From positions 36,539,956 through 36,603,955 of the forward strand of contig CM049318.1 of NCBI GenBank assembly GCA_026874595.1: DNA of 64,000 nt, given 5' to 3'. Position 1 is the first letter of the stretch; the number at the start of each line of letters is the position of its first letter. Of this stretch, positions 12,487-24,308 are shown piece after piece. The notes beneath the pieces are model-generated. The model ran no database searches. It saw nothing but the letters and a program-made list of their open reading frames with translations, and was not told the DNA's origin. A program made the translations under genes and the position numbers. The stretch comes from Sipunculus nudus (taxonomy: Eukaryota; Annelida; Sipuncula; Golfingiida; Sipunculidae).

Positions 12487-12662
12487 TCCACACACGACAA
12501 GATCTATTGAAGCAAATGTTGGGCTTTGGTTGATAGATCTCCTGTGCGGAAAATATACCTGCCAGGGCGCGATCAACCACTTCCGCATCCTCAACATAGA
12601 AGTTTTATCTATTAATGTCTATCATTTGCTTCAATAGTTCTTGTCCCTTGCGTGGAGGTTAT
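12487..12662. mobile_element. Foldback/MITE-like element with imperfect inverted ends
   Basis: The left arm 'aaactccacacacgacaag' plus 'ctattgaagcaaatg' is inverted on the right as 'catttgcttcaatag' plus 'cttgcgtggaggtt'. The inner 15 bases are a perfect inverted match. The element is kept at about 39978-40150 in copy 2. Similar 'ctccacac ... gtgtggagg' ends occur at 16264-16348, suggesting a small family. Confidence 0.55.
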
Positions 12663-12671
12663 AGCTGATGT

Positions 12672-12688
12672 TGGCGAGAGCCAACCTC
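12672..12688. other. Small hairpin next to foldback element
   Basis: 'gttggc' and 'gccaac' form a perfect 6-bp stem around 'gaga'. In copy 2 (about 40158-40174) the stem is identical and only the loop changes to 'aagt'. Confidence 0.5.
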
Positions 12689-12720
12689 CAAGTAGAGAAA
12701 GGGTGAAAGCATGAGAAACA

Positions 12721-14499
12721 AGCAGCGTCATCTTCTGACAGTTGGCATTTGCAAACCTATGGTTATTCTGATTTGCCGGTACATGTCCTTGTAGTCCTTT
12801 ATGACTTGTGACTATAAAAGAGATTTTCCATATTTAAAATACACGTCAACTTTCGGCAGTGGTCCCTTTAAAAGTAGTCAAATGCAAATGCAATGGTAGG
12901 TATGCGCCGTTAAATATAATGTATTTTTTTTAACTTTATTTTGTTTAAATAAGTCTAAATGTCATCTTTCTTCTTTATCGAGTGTCTATTTATAAAAGTA
13001 TAAAAGTGTTATTTATACACTAAACTATAAAAGTGTCTATTTATAGTTAAATTTGCAATGCCGCGCAATTGATATTATTAGGAAGCTATTTACATATCAC
13101 GTAAGTAAAAATATATATGAAATATAGCTTTTTTTCTCCTTCAAACATAATAGTATCAACCAATATTATTTTCTTAAAACGTGCTTTTTTTTCTTATGTT
13201 AAAAGGCAGGGAGCAAAAGCTAGTTTGTTCGCCAACTCCTGAAAGAGTGCCGGGGGCATTTCCCCACTCCATCTAAACAAGGCCCATTACAAGCGGCTTT
13301 ATAAATTTTGTTACATCACACATTAGTCAAACACGATACGTTTTCAAAACGTACTTGTTGTATTAAATAACTTTCACTTTATCCCTGTCAGCGCGGCCTC
13401 TGTCATTTCCACGCCATAGTATCCAACGATCCCTTGAGGTTTGCCGTAGGGTAATCATATTGATGAATCAAGTCTCTCCGCTCATACAGGAAACAGCCAA
13501 ACGATCTTTTCTGTGCAGTTCCGTCATCAGATTTCTCCTTTTAACGACAGTTAGGTGTTGCTGATACTGACAGCCCTTGAGATCCAGATTACTGTGCGGC
13601 AGGCATTCACAACGGCATAGACATGAGACTCAAAGCATAATTGTAATCTAGTCGGTTTTCAAGTTGATTTCTTTTCTCAGCAGCAACATATTCTGTGTAT
13701 CTAAAGAGAACTGTGACATTAAATCTGTCAGATTTGACAGCAAGGGTGACGATTAATATAAAGATTCTCAAATTACTGCAGTTATTTTCAGGGTCTTTCT
13801 ACATATTCAAAATGCCTATTTGCCATTTCCGTTGTCATTTCCACAATCAGACGGATCACTAAGATATAATGTCAGCGGGCATTACCATCGGAAGTTCATA
13901 TACTGTACTCTGACATCGGTCTCACCGTGTGTTGATTACCAGATTACATTAACTTGCGCTCAGTTGGGGACTGCAACCAGAGAGAGAATCGAACTGTCAT
14001 GTAATTTGTTTAGAAGTATGCACAGGTACTATAATATTAATTAAGCTTATCTGCGTATTATCCGACAGATCCTTGAGACTCCGGCCGGGTTCGTTTGGTG
14101 TAGGTACCCGAAAGGTCAAATGCAAAAATAAATTTCCAAACCCATGTTTATCTGCACATATTCACAAGGTGTAGGAGAAAAACCGGATTTTACCGTTTAC
14201 TATGACATATGATGAACGTAAGATAAAATTACATAATATCACATTGCTTAGCTAAAATGGGATTTTGTCGCGCATGGTAAATAATGTTGTTAGAAAGTAT
14301 AATTGAAAAAACTCACGATTGGTCTGGTTTATGTCAAGTGACAGCGTATATTTGTAGGCTATGAGGTAAAAAAAATCGCATCCTCATAGAGCGTTACAGC
14401 ACGGTCATGGGCGGATCCACAAGAGACACCTGTCACTTACACCCCCTTCATGTTTCCTTATTTTTCTTATGCTACATTGTATAAACCTATACGTGATAT
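12721..14499. other. Single-copy non-coding DNA, no gene seen
   Basis: At this point copy 2 has a palindrome array instead (40206-41360). Short AT-rich and T-rich runs are present. The open stretch near 13820-14044 lacks recognisable motifs, splice context or coding-like composition. Confidence 0.55.
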
Positions 14500-14986
14500 G
14501 ACCCTTTCGGCTACCGCAGTTTTCGCTATCATGCCGTTATGGCGGACAAAGGACCAACTCTCCTAGTAAAACAAGTCCCGTTATTAATAACTGCTGCATA
14601 AATACAAGTAAGTCAACCCTGAATGTAATATTTTTTTTCCAACTGAATAACGTCACTTTATATCTAATTTCTGTAAAATGACAGTTCGACAAGCAGATGA
14701 AAATGAAAAAGTACTGTTAAAAATGGCTTATACTAGAATTGATCCTAACCCTATATCTTGCACTGCCACCTCAATGTCCTGAGTTAATTAATAATCGACG
14801 TTGGGCTGGCAGACTGCCACTACCTGGGCCGACGAACCCATAGGACCTTACGATCATATTAAATCTCTATACGTCTACACCCAAGAAAAATGTTCCGCAT
14901 CAACAACCATTTAATTGGGTCGTATATAGAAGATTTCCTATATAGAAGAGCCCTAGCCGGAACCCTTTGAGTCCTTATGATGAAAG

Positions 14987-15036
<50 letters not shown>

Positions 15037-15637
15037 GCAAGTTAACATAAAGGCCAATAGAGATTTTCTCATTTCAAGTATTTTCTGATGTTCTTTACAT
15101 AACAAACTCATGATAGCCCCTTGGATCACTCCCATTTAGAAACTCTAAATTTACGCTTCACATGAGACCTAACCTAATCATTTTCATGACTTTTTCTTGT
15201 GCCTTATTGGATTTCCTATGCTAAAATTAAACTAAATGAGATTTCTATATTTTCAATTTGTTTTCTTCAGTAGGGGTTTTTCTTGATCGGTATGGGGTCC
15301 CAGTGACCCCTTCGGGTACTGGAACGATGTACCGGCTGACCCCCCTCTGATAGGGCCTGCCTCTTCACATACAACATCCAGGGAGCGTTCAGATGATCTT
15401 ACTGCCAAAGTCGGTAGGTTTAGGCCTCCGGTTTTCCTTCAGTCACCATGGCCGGCATGTGACGTTTCATCGTAGCTACCCATCAATTTTTGCACTGAAG
15501 ATGGTTAGGCCCGCTTGTTGCCTTTTTTCAACTTTTGCAGTTTATCAAGGGACAATTGAGATTTGCGTCGTTTCGTTTGTTATATAAGCAATATTTAGTT
15601 TTTGTGATGTTGACGGTACGAATACCAATGACTTTAT
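14500..15637 (+). repeat. Block C, copy 1
   Basis: There are three copies in the window: here, 32258-33290 and 41461-42980. Shared segments include 'ggcggacaaaggacc'-like sequence near 14540, 'gacaagcagatgaaaatga' near 14690, and 15393-15637 ('gatggttaggcccgcttg'). The open frame shared near 15440-15590 is broken or shifted between copies, so no gene is called. At 15638 this copy joins block D, while the other two continue with 'tatggtcggg...ggtatcttactgga'. Confidence 0.85.
14990..15036. repeat. (AT)n microsatellite
   Basis: An AT run with one 'ac' interruption. The third copy of block C has only 'tatatacg' here (about 41940), so the array grew or shrank after duplication. Confidence 0.95.
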
Positions 15638-16059
15638 TTTTTCATCCTTCTTAGTTATTTTTTTTTTTTGTTCGCAAAGCAATTTACACAAAAGGGTCAT
15701 GAGCAGATTCTGGTGAAATTTTATTGGGTTTCGTGGGAACAACCAAGGAACAATCCATTCACCTGATGGCTTTGTTTTCTAGCTGATTGGGTCACTAGAA
15801 CACGATTTTAATTCAAACGATATCTTAACCATTTTGAGATAGACCAAATGCTTTGTCATATCAGAGGGCCATAGTCATTTATTGGTATTAGGGCCCGCCT
15901 TCGTCCTGGAACACACCTCTGGAGTTGGTGAAGCGTGACACATTTTTAGCTATAAAGCATGCCGCCTAATTTTATTTGGATATTAGCGGAAACTGTACTC
16001 TCTGACTATCTTCTATATGTTTTTTTTTTGCATTTAATTATACATTTATTCAAAGTTAA

Positions 16060-16060
<1 letters not shown>

Positions 16061-16102
<42 letters not shown>
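16061..16102. repeat. (AT)n microsatellite
   Basis: About 20 AT units with one break. The same site in block D copy 2 (55034-55083) is also an (AT)n array. Confidence 0.95.
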
Positions 16103-16103
<1 letters not shown>

Positions 16104-16263
16104 ATAAATACAACATCTTTGTGGCAGCAATGCACATTATGATGACCTTTATCATTATAACATTAAACACTATCGATCCTCCGCGACACATTTTGGCGGT
16201 GAAGATGATCAATGCCTTAAAATGAGATTTTTATGAGGATTGAGACTGCCATCAGGTTACCCA

Positions 16264-16348
16264 ATCTCCACACATAAGATTAATCTATTAGCGTAGATTT
16301 TGCACCAAATGATCTTGCCTCCTGTGTGGAGGTTACAGGTCACCATCT
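16264..16348. mobile_element. Short foldback element, 'ctccacac...gtgtggagg' ends
   Basis: The 'aatctccacacataagat' left end is mirrored by 'gatcttgcctcctgtgtgga' on the right, with a loop of about 40 bases. It is conserved with changes at about 55213-55297. It resembles the ends of the foldback element at 12487-12662. Confidence 0.45.
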
Positions 16349-17081
16349 ACGCCACGATAGGTGGCGCACCGCGATCGGCTAAGTTATCCGAGAATGCTTA
16401 TTAATAAAGCCAATTTCATCGGGTTCTAGGGGCAGCATACAGACTAACCGGTTGAGCGCGTAAGTTATTCCCAGGTTTCAGCTTAAACAGTGTCAGCTAG
16501 TGATCACCAACTATTAAAGTGTCTTTTTCAATTGGTCCGCACCCACGAGGTGATTTTTCTTAAGACAAGGCACAGCAGTGAGTGAAAAGGATTCAGTTAA
16601 CATCTCCGGAATCCCCCTGCCTTATGGAAAATTATCCTGAAACTGCATAACGTTACTATCAGAATTTATTACATTTCAAGGAAACACTTCCTGCTAACAT
16701 TTTGCATGCGCATGCTCACTCTAACAACTTATTCCAAGAAGATCTTACCACATAAATTAACACCCATCTTTATGTAATTTGGTACGAGCCCTCTTATGAG
16801 TGCGATTCTGTGCAGTGCGAGGACTGTTACAATTGGTTCTCGGGCAGATAAAGTCGGTTTTCTTTTTCGTTTATACAAAAGAACAGCACATATACTAAAG
16901 CTTGTACTAAAACACCTCAGTCGTATCAAAATAACATTAGCTTCACGTTGAGCATGGAAACTAATGACCAAATTTGATGACAAGATAAGCACTATGACGT
17001 TTCCTTTACAGACGAGACATGATATTGATCAACCTCGTAATTTGTCAGTCCCACTGCGTGAAGCGATTAAGAATCACGGAT

Positions 17082-17100
17082 TCCCCCCCCCCCCCCCCCC
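17082..17100. repeat. Poly-C run
   Basis: About 18 C residues. The run is absent at the corresponding place in the second copy (about 56025). Confidence 0.9.
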
Positions 17101-18478
17101 GCTGTAATTTATTTTTAAATATCCGCACTGATGACGATCAAAATCACGCTTTAGGCTATTTTTATGCTGTTTTATTGTTACACTCATTGAAGTTATAAAC
17201 TATTTCTATTCCGAGTGCAAAAGCCATGAGTATCATGTATCATTACCCAAGAAGCTGAATGACATCAATCCTTTAAGGTATTTGTTGTTTCTTTCTTTAA
17301 TTTAACTGATTTTAAGTTATCAATATCTCATCCGCGGGTTAAGGATTTATATGAGAATTACACAAGAATAGTTGAAAAGTGACGTTATCAAAATTAAAGA
17401 CGCTGACTTGAAGCCGACCTAAAATTAACCTTTTTCCAACAGGTTAAGTTTAATTTAGGGCTGGGAAATCTGCATATAACTCTTGCAGACCAACGCATTA
17501 TCTGCACGTAACGTTGAAATCTTGCCGACCGATGCATTCCTGCACACCTATATCGATTTAGGATTTACGTGCATGCATGTCACCAGATTTTCCCGGCCCT
17601 TCTTGGTTACCTGTTGTTAAGTCTCCTAAATTTCTAATGTCATTTAAATTGTGACAGAAGGGAAGGAATGAGGACTGAACAAATCAACCGACAGTTAGGT
17701 TCAGTCATTACTACCTACAATAAAAAACAGGCTGGAAAATGCTTGACATTGTGAAAGATTTTGCAGCCGATTTTTTTCCAACGGATAATTAAAATTACCT
17801 TACCTGCAGCTCCTCCCATATACTGGCCCACCGATTTTTCGTTTATTGAGATCTGTTTATTAGAATCTGCCGGAAAAAAGGTAGATGGAGAGCCGGCATT
17901 AGTCTTCCCTTACACTAAAGAATCATGTTGGTGCTGCAGAAAGAAACGTGCTTTAAGGTTCTTGCAGTCAACGTAAAAAGCTCTGAGGAAACTTAATGGG
18001 TTTTACTAAAAAACCTTTTTTTCACCCTCAATACAAAAATCTTTGCTGACCATTCACCAACGCACCCTTTGACATCATCATCAACAGGCATACTGCATAA
18101 TCAAATACATCCATGCTTTTGAAAACACATATGGTTTAATTGAACAAAGTGACATAATTCAGGATACAGTGATGCCAGTAAGATTTTTTTTTAAATACAG
18201 GCCATGTTTATTCAACACATATAGGTGTAAACGTCAAACGCATTACAAAGGGATGTAACCAGATTTCACGAATGAATACATATTAAATTAATCGTTTATT
18301 AAGAACTATTTATGTATTAGTTAATAGCTACCCCACCCCCTCCCAAAATTTTAAAAAAAGGTTAGGCTCCATCATACTGAACTTTTTTATATATTTTAGA
18401 TCTAAACGGGGAAAAATATTCAGAGAAACATGATACTTCAGTAGTTTATTCAACTAAACTCTTTCAGAATGGACTAAC

Positions 18479-18481
<3 letters not shown>

Positions 18482-18521
<40 letters not shown>
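18482..18521. repeat. (AT)n microsatellite
   Basis: Twenty AT units. Confidence 0.95.
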
Positions 18522-18524
<3 letters not shown>

Positions 18525-18954
18525 AAACCTAGAAAACAAATTTTATATGAAATATATACATGCATATACCATTGTAAGGTAATATAAATATACATACATA
18601 CATATACATATATACAGTGGCTGTTGAGTACAGCACGTCAAAACACGTCATAACAGACGAGTAGACATAAAGAAAGCATTTAAACAGAGAAACGTCAACA
18701 CTGTAAAGCCATTAGAACTGAAGCATATAAAGGCATTACGAAAGGCATTCCCTGCCCTCAGTATGCTGAGAACAGGCCATCTACTCCCAAATTATACCCA
18801 GAGAACAAGAAAACACACTTGAAACAATAATCGCTACCTAAAATGGACAACTTATTAGCAGACCTGTCTCAAAATAGTCTCATTTTTTCAGTTAACACAC
18901 ACAAAAAAAGAGTTAATTATTCAAAACTTAATCTTGGGTGTTTTGGATAAATTC

Positions 18955-18991
18955 TTTATTGAATTTTGACGTGGATTGGTTTCATTTTATT
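18955..18991 (-). terminator. Two candidate polyadenylation signals of the GPCR gene
   Basis: 'tttatt' occurs at 18955-18960 and 18986-18991, which reads AATAAA on the minus strand. These sites are about 150 and 120 bases past the stop codon, a normal distance for a short 3' untranslated region. In AT-rich DNA this hexamer also arises by chance. Confidence 0.4.
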
Positions 18992-19108
18992 GTGGATCTT
19001 GGTGATGACCCCATCTTCCAGTGGACTCGTGCTCTATGTCGGTGATTTCGTTGAGTGCTCTCTTACTGTCAATTGTATATATATATATATTGTGATTAGC
19101 CTTTCACA

Positions 19109-20167
19109 TTAGTCCTGACAGTTGTTACCATGCTCCTTAGTCAGCGGAAATCTGAATGAAACGATTGCTCTTAGCTCTTTTCTGATATCCTTATTAGTAC
19201 AAATATATACGAAGAAAGGGTAGATTTTATACAGGAATAGAAACAACCCGGTCACACGGCCTGCCATTGAACGTGAAGTTCCAGCGAATGTTTCGACCAA
19301 GAACGTGACGAATATCGGTATAATACAAATAATGTAAAGTACACTCAGCGTAAAAGACATTTTGGCAAATTTGGATATCGCGGTCTGTATGTGATTTACA
19401 TTTCTAGAGAGATTCTGTTTTTGACGCTTAGCTTGGATCAGGTGATAGATTGTCACGGCATTAACTATCATCAATATCACCATTGTTATCCCCTCCTCTA
19501 TCATCCCGGCTATGGGACCGTAATATAAATTAATAAAGTCACACGTAGGGCGGGCATGGTCCGGGAGGATTAGCAAAGGCGAAGTTATCAGGCCAAATAA
19601 TATTATCTGAATGAGAAAACCAACGCCGACTTTTTTTCGCGTGCACCAAACAGAAACCTTAAATGGGAACGCCACTGCCACCATTTGCATCAGAGCGATG
19701 CCAACCATTGCGCAACATGACGTAGAGGTACACATCAAAAAAACAAAAATGACCCAGGGGCAAACAAAACCTGGCGAATTTTGTATTTTTCCCAAGGTTA
19801 AATTAATTACAAATAATATCCCTACGTGGACAGCATTAGCGAAACAGAGTGAACCCAAGTACAAAGCAATCGGTTGTCTTCGGATAGCCTTCCTCAATAA
19901 CAAAGCGATGGCCAACACGTTAAAGAAGAGACTGATGCATCCCATTACTTTTCCTGCATTCTCGGTGTTAAGTTCATCCGAAGCGAATGGCTCCTGATGT
20001 GAAGTCGATTCCGAGTTGCCCCAGTCTGTGGAAAGTCGCGCCCTTGTTATCATCGTTGGCCAAGTAGAGGAGTTTGCCGGGATCCAGTTCTGTTGGTTAT
20101 CATTATGCGGGGTCTCCACCTGTGTCGTGCCCAGGGTTAAACCTCGTAGTGATCTGCAGGTAAACAT
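19109..20167 (-). CDS. Divergent rhodopsin-like (class A) GPCR, intronless
   Basis: This is a plasma-membrane seven-helix receptor of 352 residues from the first ATG. A GTG four codons upstream is in frame, but an in-frame TAA lies seven codons before that GTG, so the ATG at 20167 is the sensible start. Residue numbers below count from the GTG (356 in all). An outside N-terminus of about 75 residues has a possible glycosylation site at N36. Helices lie near 78-98, 105-128, 138-165, 184-205, 222-247, 270-296 and 308-327. C140 (top of helix 3) and C213 (second outer loop) fit the class A disulfide. P172-F173 follows helix 3. Helix 7 ends YPFFVY (320-325) and is followed by a basic helix-8-like segment. 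Oddities: the DRY position reads MQM (164-166), the helix 2 Asp position reads Asn (115), helix 6 lacks the Trp of CWxP, and NPxxY has Tyr for Asn. The ligand is unknown. The uninterrupted frame amid decayed repeats argues for a real gene. Confidence 0.85.
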   Translation of the reverse strand: MFTCRSLRGLTLGTTQVETPHNDNQQNWIPANSSTWPTMITRARLSTDWGNSESTSHQEPFASDELNTENAGKVMGCISLFFNVLAIALLLRKAIRRQPIALYLGSLCFANAVHVGILFVINLTLGKIQNSPGFVCPWVIFVFLMCTSTSCCAMVGIALMQMVAVAFPFKVSVWCTRKKVGVGFLIQIILFGLITSPLLILPDHARPTCDFINLYYGPIAGMIEEGITMVILMIVNAVTIYHLIQAKRQKQNLSRNVNHIQTAISKFAKMSFTLSVLYIICIIPIFVTFLVETFAGTSRSMAGRVTGLFLFLYKIYPFFVYICTNKDIRKELRAIVSFRFPLTKEHGNNCQD

Positions 20168-20720
20168 TAATAATACCACGTTACTACCTCTTTTTAGTTA
20201 TTGTGCACAATAAGTCATGAAACACGATCCAGTAGGCAATACACGATCCTCTATGGCAAACAGTCAGATGCTAAGTGGAAAACAAGTTGGCCACCGTCCG
20301 GTAAACCCAGCCGGAGTTCAGAAATTCATCAAACATGCAGGATGATTTACAAATATGCTGAGTTAAAACTGAATCTTGACACTCATGTTAGGTGTTTTTA
20401 AAAAGTACACAACAAAATCTAACGTTTCTTGTGGTTTATTTTCAGTGACGGCGTACTTGAAGGCTGTAAGGCGTTGTCAAAAGTAATGAAAATATTTGCA
20501 TTCGCATAATAATGGATTAAGTGCGGGCCTCTATACACGACGTCAAGGCTCTCCGACGCTGGCCGAAGACTCCGTTGTCAGAAGGCCGAAATGGCGCTGA
20601 TGCATTTAAAGGACAGCTTAGGTGAATTCCAAATACGATATATACGACGCTGTCAGATTTTTTTGTAGATGACACTGTGATAGCCATTTTACAAATACTG
20701 TTAAACATCTCCTTTTTTAC
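20168..20720. other. Likely 5' region of the GPCR gene
   Basis: This stretch lies immediately upstream of the receptor on the minus strand. An in-frame stop near 20200 separates it from the coding region. No clear TATA box at a fixed distance is seen. The complementary open frames here are antisense shadows or chance. Confidence 0.35.
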
Positions 20721-22679
20721 CGGAAAATAAGGAATAGACCCATCCCCTTTAACACAATGGGCATCATCCCTAACAATTCAAGCCAAGAAAAATGAACATT
20801 CCAAAGGCATGTCAAGAGAGGAGTTAGGAGACAAAGGTTGAGTTTGACCACTATCAGTTATAATGTAGAGCGATTATAGGTGCGAGCCGGACTTGACCAA
20901 CAGGAGCCATATTTTCATGCATACACACTGCGTCATAATAGAAGTGAAAATTGATCTCATAAAAAGCCGGCTGCTCACTACAAGAAGTCATCAACCGATT
21001 CCCAGATCGGAGAGGAAACAAAATTGTGTTGTATGACACCCCAAGTGACCCGATTTCGTCAAGTGTGGGGGCATATGTCACCGAGTAATTTTTCCCTGTA
21101 AAAAGTGGACACCCTACAATTTGTGATCCTTAGACCTTAAACTTTACAAAAGAATATGGTGCAAATTTTTCTATATTGGTTTTGTCATTTTTTTCAGGTC
21201 AAACTTGAATTTAGAGCAAAAATTGAGGACCATTATATATAAATATTTCATACAGAGAGATATTTAGCAACAAAACACCTCAAAATGGTTAGTAAGATAT
21301 ATTACATCACAATAACTTAAACTAGACACTCAAAGACTGCGTTAAGACGTTTACTACAATATTAGAGAGCAACAGTACAGCGCAAACCTCCGCCAACACA
21401 TGGATCCGCATCAAGATCCGTCAGACTAATCATGAAAATTAATCAGCTGTTGTTTGTCCACTAGTATATTGTTCTACAAAATTTCATTGATGAATTCATT
21501 AAAAAAATTCATATAGAGACAACAAGGTATCCTTGGGTAGTTTGTGCAATGTACATATGGCGGACCACTTGCTGATTTCAGGCAACCTGTATCGTATACA
21601 GTATGGCTCGTCTTTCCTTGGTTTTAACCAGTGACTAAATATTTGCTTTATTTATACATAACATATGAAAATGGCCATGTTATTCTTCCATATGATATGA
21701 TTTTGTTATTGCGTCATCCTATTGTTCGATTATTACATCACCAACATCACTATCCGCTCGCTGATAGAGAAGGTATAGAAACCCGTCTCTTACGATTAGT
21801 TTATCCAAAGTGTATCTAAAGGTTTCTACGGAATTCTATGGAGTATTTTTATGTTTTGGTCATAATCCAAAAATTAATTTGTAAAATTTAAAGGCGGATG
21901 ACTAATTTTTTTCACATATTTTGTGAAGAATAAACAAAAGGAAAAATGACAACTTTGACTAACTAACCCAACCCAAAGTTTTAGGAAATTCTACCTAGTC
22001 CTCAATTCACAGTGAAATGGAGTACATATTAAGAAGCAAAATATTAATAAAAATAATAATAATAATAATAACATTGTTCATATAACCTCAGCTTTGTGCG
22101 GGCAATAGCATATCATTTGGGATCAATTATACCTTCTGTGGAGTAGCTATTTTCATCAGTTATTTCCAGACATTTATTTACAGACATTTACAGTAGAATG
22201 AGACATGTAAAGGACAGATAATCAACATTGAATGAAATGCATGTTTTGCTGCAGAATTCATTAAGGAGAGTGTTTTGAAAAACAAAACAAAGGGACCTTA
22301 AAAATTTAGAATTTTAGAAAAGTCCTGTTGAAGGAAACATATAGATTTCATAGAATAGTTTTTTTCTGTAGCGAAACAACAAATCAATAATTGAAATTGA
22401 AGTGAAATAAAAACTTTTACTTTGACACATAATTAGTTTTATGTATTTAACAGAACCTCGGCAGCCAAAGCGAGTGCAATGTCTTAGTTCATCATATCGC
22501 GAAGGTTTAGACCGGATCATCCATTATACTATTTTTGTTTATTCTAGAGATATTCATCATGTGCGTTTAATATCAACAGAACTTGTCTCATATAATAAAA
22601 CTGTGGTTTGTTACATGACGGGGAAGCAGTCGGGGGGGGGGGGGGGTATTAGGCTCAGTCCAGTTTCTTACGAGCTATG
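20721..22679. other. Single-copy AT-rich DNA, no gene seen
   Basis: The GPCR interval (about 17.7-22.7 kb) has no second copy in the window and is flanked by the two copies of the large duplication. An (AAT)n run lies near 22045-22075 and a G run at 22632-22646. Confidence 0.55.
22632..22646. repeat. Poly-G run
   Basis: About 14 G residues just before the start of block A copy 2. Confidence 0.9.
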
Positions 22680-22821
22680 TTTTCTTAAGGGGTTCAAAAT
22701 ATTATTCGCCTCCTTGACCATCCGCTTTTTCCAGTGCGAGGAACTTTTTGGTTACATTTGGTGCATCGTAAGGGTAACACTAAGGGATCAAACCATTACA
22801 TTTTAGGGCCATGCGATATTA

Positions 22822-23566
22822 TTGATATATCGAAATATATATAATAGTTCACGTACTTTTCGTTTTAGTAAATGTATTAATGGAATCACCCCTTCTGACC
22901 ATTTTAAGAATTTTACTTTTACTGGGGATGTTCATCAGTATAACACACGTTCAATTCTAAACTTCTACGTTAATCATCCGGAACCGCAAACAGGATTTCT
23001 CAAAACCTCATCCTTTTAAGCGGGTAGTGTTTTATTGAATAGCTTTCCGATAAAACTAAAATATGCAAACAATCTAAATAGCTTCCATGAGCTAGCACGC
23101 CCAAATTTCTCTGGCATATAAAACCAATGCAGAATAAATTCCGTTTACATTCTTCTTGAATTCCGAAAGAAAACGAATATTTAGGCGTCATTTTAATTTT
23201 TCATGACCGTAATTATGCGCATTTTATCTTGACTTTTATTTACAGATCTTATCTCAGTTGTACATTATATTGCTTTATTTGTGTTTTAACCAGTTCTCGT
23301 TTTATGTATTTAGTAACTCTGTTACATACCTTTCACAACATACCTCTACTAAATATATTTGTACCTCACCTTTAGCTGTGCTTACGTCACTACGTTTTCG
23401 CTTAATATTCAGTGATTGTATCATGTCATTTTAGCTTAATTTACCTAATTAAAATTGTATTATATTGTTATGTCACTATGTATTACAGGGCCCTTCTGTA
23501 AAGAGAATTTTATTCTGATTAAGGATATACTTGAAAATGTTGTAATAAATAAATAAATATGACGAT
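22822..23566 (+). mobile_element. CR1/L2-like LINE fragment: reverse transcriptase C-terminus and 3' tail
   Basis: An open stretch (22822-23019, continuing past a single in-frame TAA to about 23122) shows the pattern found at the C-terminus of many non-LTR reverse transcriptases. It has 'HQYNTRS', then a spaced Phe/Val segment, then 'GSVLLNSFPIKLK' in place of the usual G..xWNSLP..LK, and then 'NLNSFHELA'. A 3' untranslated region follows, ending in 'acagggcccttctgtaaa' and 'aataaataaata'. The rest of the element is missing. It is broken by a stop, an altered Trp, and 5' truncation. It duplicates with the copy at 541-1266. Confidence 0.7.
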
Positions 23567-23867
23567 ACGGTGATTCTCATATTGCAGATGGCGATACAGT
23601 TTTTTATATTGTGTAAACGTGTCTAAAACTGTTTTTAGTAAAAGAATGTTTGTGTGAAAAAATTAAATTGGAGGGGATTGATGACAGTCTAAAAGTGAAA
23701 GCCTCTATAGTGTATTTAAACGTGAAATAGGACATTTTCTAGTAGACTTTTTTGATAGATGAAAGGTCCGTCAAACAAAATTTGCATGTTTGCTTTATAA
23801 AATACAGGATATGCTTAACATTGTCATAATATTTAATCATTCATTAAAATTCTATCCTCATATCTTA

Positions 23868-24308
23868 TAATAAGTTCATGAATATCACGTTTAAACAGTA
23901 TTATTGTTTTAGAACGGCAGCCTTGTGATGTAGTACACGGCTGTGACTGTGCAGAACATCTGTCCCTCTCTAAACCACGTTTCAGAATTTTCTTAAAGCA
24001 AAGTTATTCGTACATGCAAGGCCTAAAAAATCTTTGAATGTCTATATAGACAGGGAGCACGGACCTAGCAAAAGGGTCGTCGTACAATCCATCTCACAGC
24101 CAAGGTCTGACTTTATATTATGGTAGCCAGGCACCTGTAGAACAGTGCTGGGGGGTATGCTATAAAATTGTGGTATCAGTATTTTACTACTGACCATTTC
24201 GTAGCCGACGCTTGACCGTTCGAGCTGGAAAATGGTAAGAGGCAGGGGAAACTTAAATGAAAATATCTTTGCTTCTTATCAACTAATCTTTATAATGAGC
24301 ATATATCT
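23868..24308. repeat. Segment present only in copy 2 of block A
   Basis: In copy 1 the flanks are adjacent near 1545-1555 ('attctatctctcgaaaagtc'). The extra 440 bases contain no recognisable gene or clear terminal repeat. They could be an inserted element or DNA lost from copy 1. Confidence 0.5.

Larger units (their letters stand above)
10157..12720 (+). repeat. Segmental duplication block B, copy 1
   Basis: This matches 34780-36217 and then 38821-40205, where copy 2 is interrupted by a 2.6 kb element. Anchors are 'ggggaaacccctatgtgac' (10163/34786), 10610-11290 with 35150-35850, and 12040-12300 with 39260-39510. The CCGCAACCGCG-like GC-rich words at 10305-10410 also occur near 34300 and 34925. 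No intact open frame of recognisable function is seen. Confidence 0.85.
15638..17690 (+). repeat. Block D, copy 1
   Basis: This matches 54630-56650 along most of its length, for example 'agcaatttacacaaaagg' (15677/54657), 15780-16000 with 54760-54990, 16180-16500 with 55140-55460, 16725-17040 with 55675-55990 and 17390-17660 with 56330-56640. A third copy starts at about 63690. Small open frames shared by the copies differ by frameshifts and stops, so none is called. Confidence 0.85.
17691..19108. other. Intergenic DNA downstream of the GPCR
   Basis: The sequence is AT-rich. It includes an (AT)n array at 18482-18521, a 'tatacatacatac' run near 18590-18615 and, next to the gene, its likely 3' untranslated region. 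No other gene is seen. Confidence 0.55.

Noticed and set aside
20168-20179. GTG start of the GPCR at 20179
   Set aside because: GTG is not a normal start for animal nuclear genes, and an in-frame ATG follows four codons later.
19611-20213. Plus-strand frames across the GPCR gene
   Set aside because: These are antisense shadows of the receptor without domain features.
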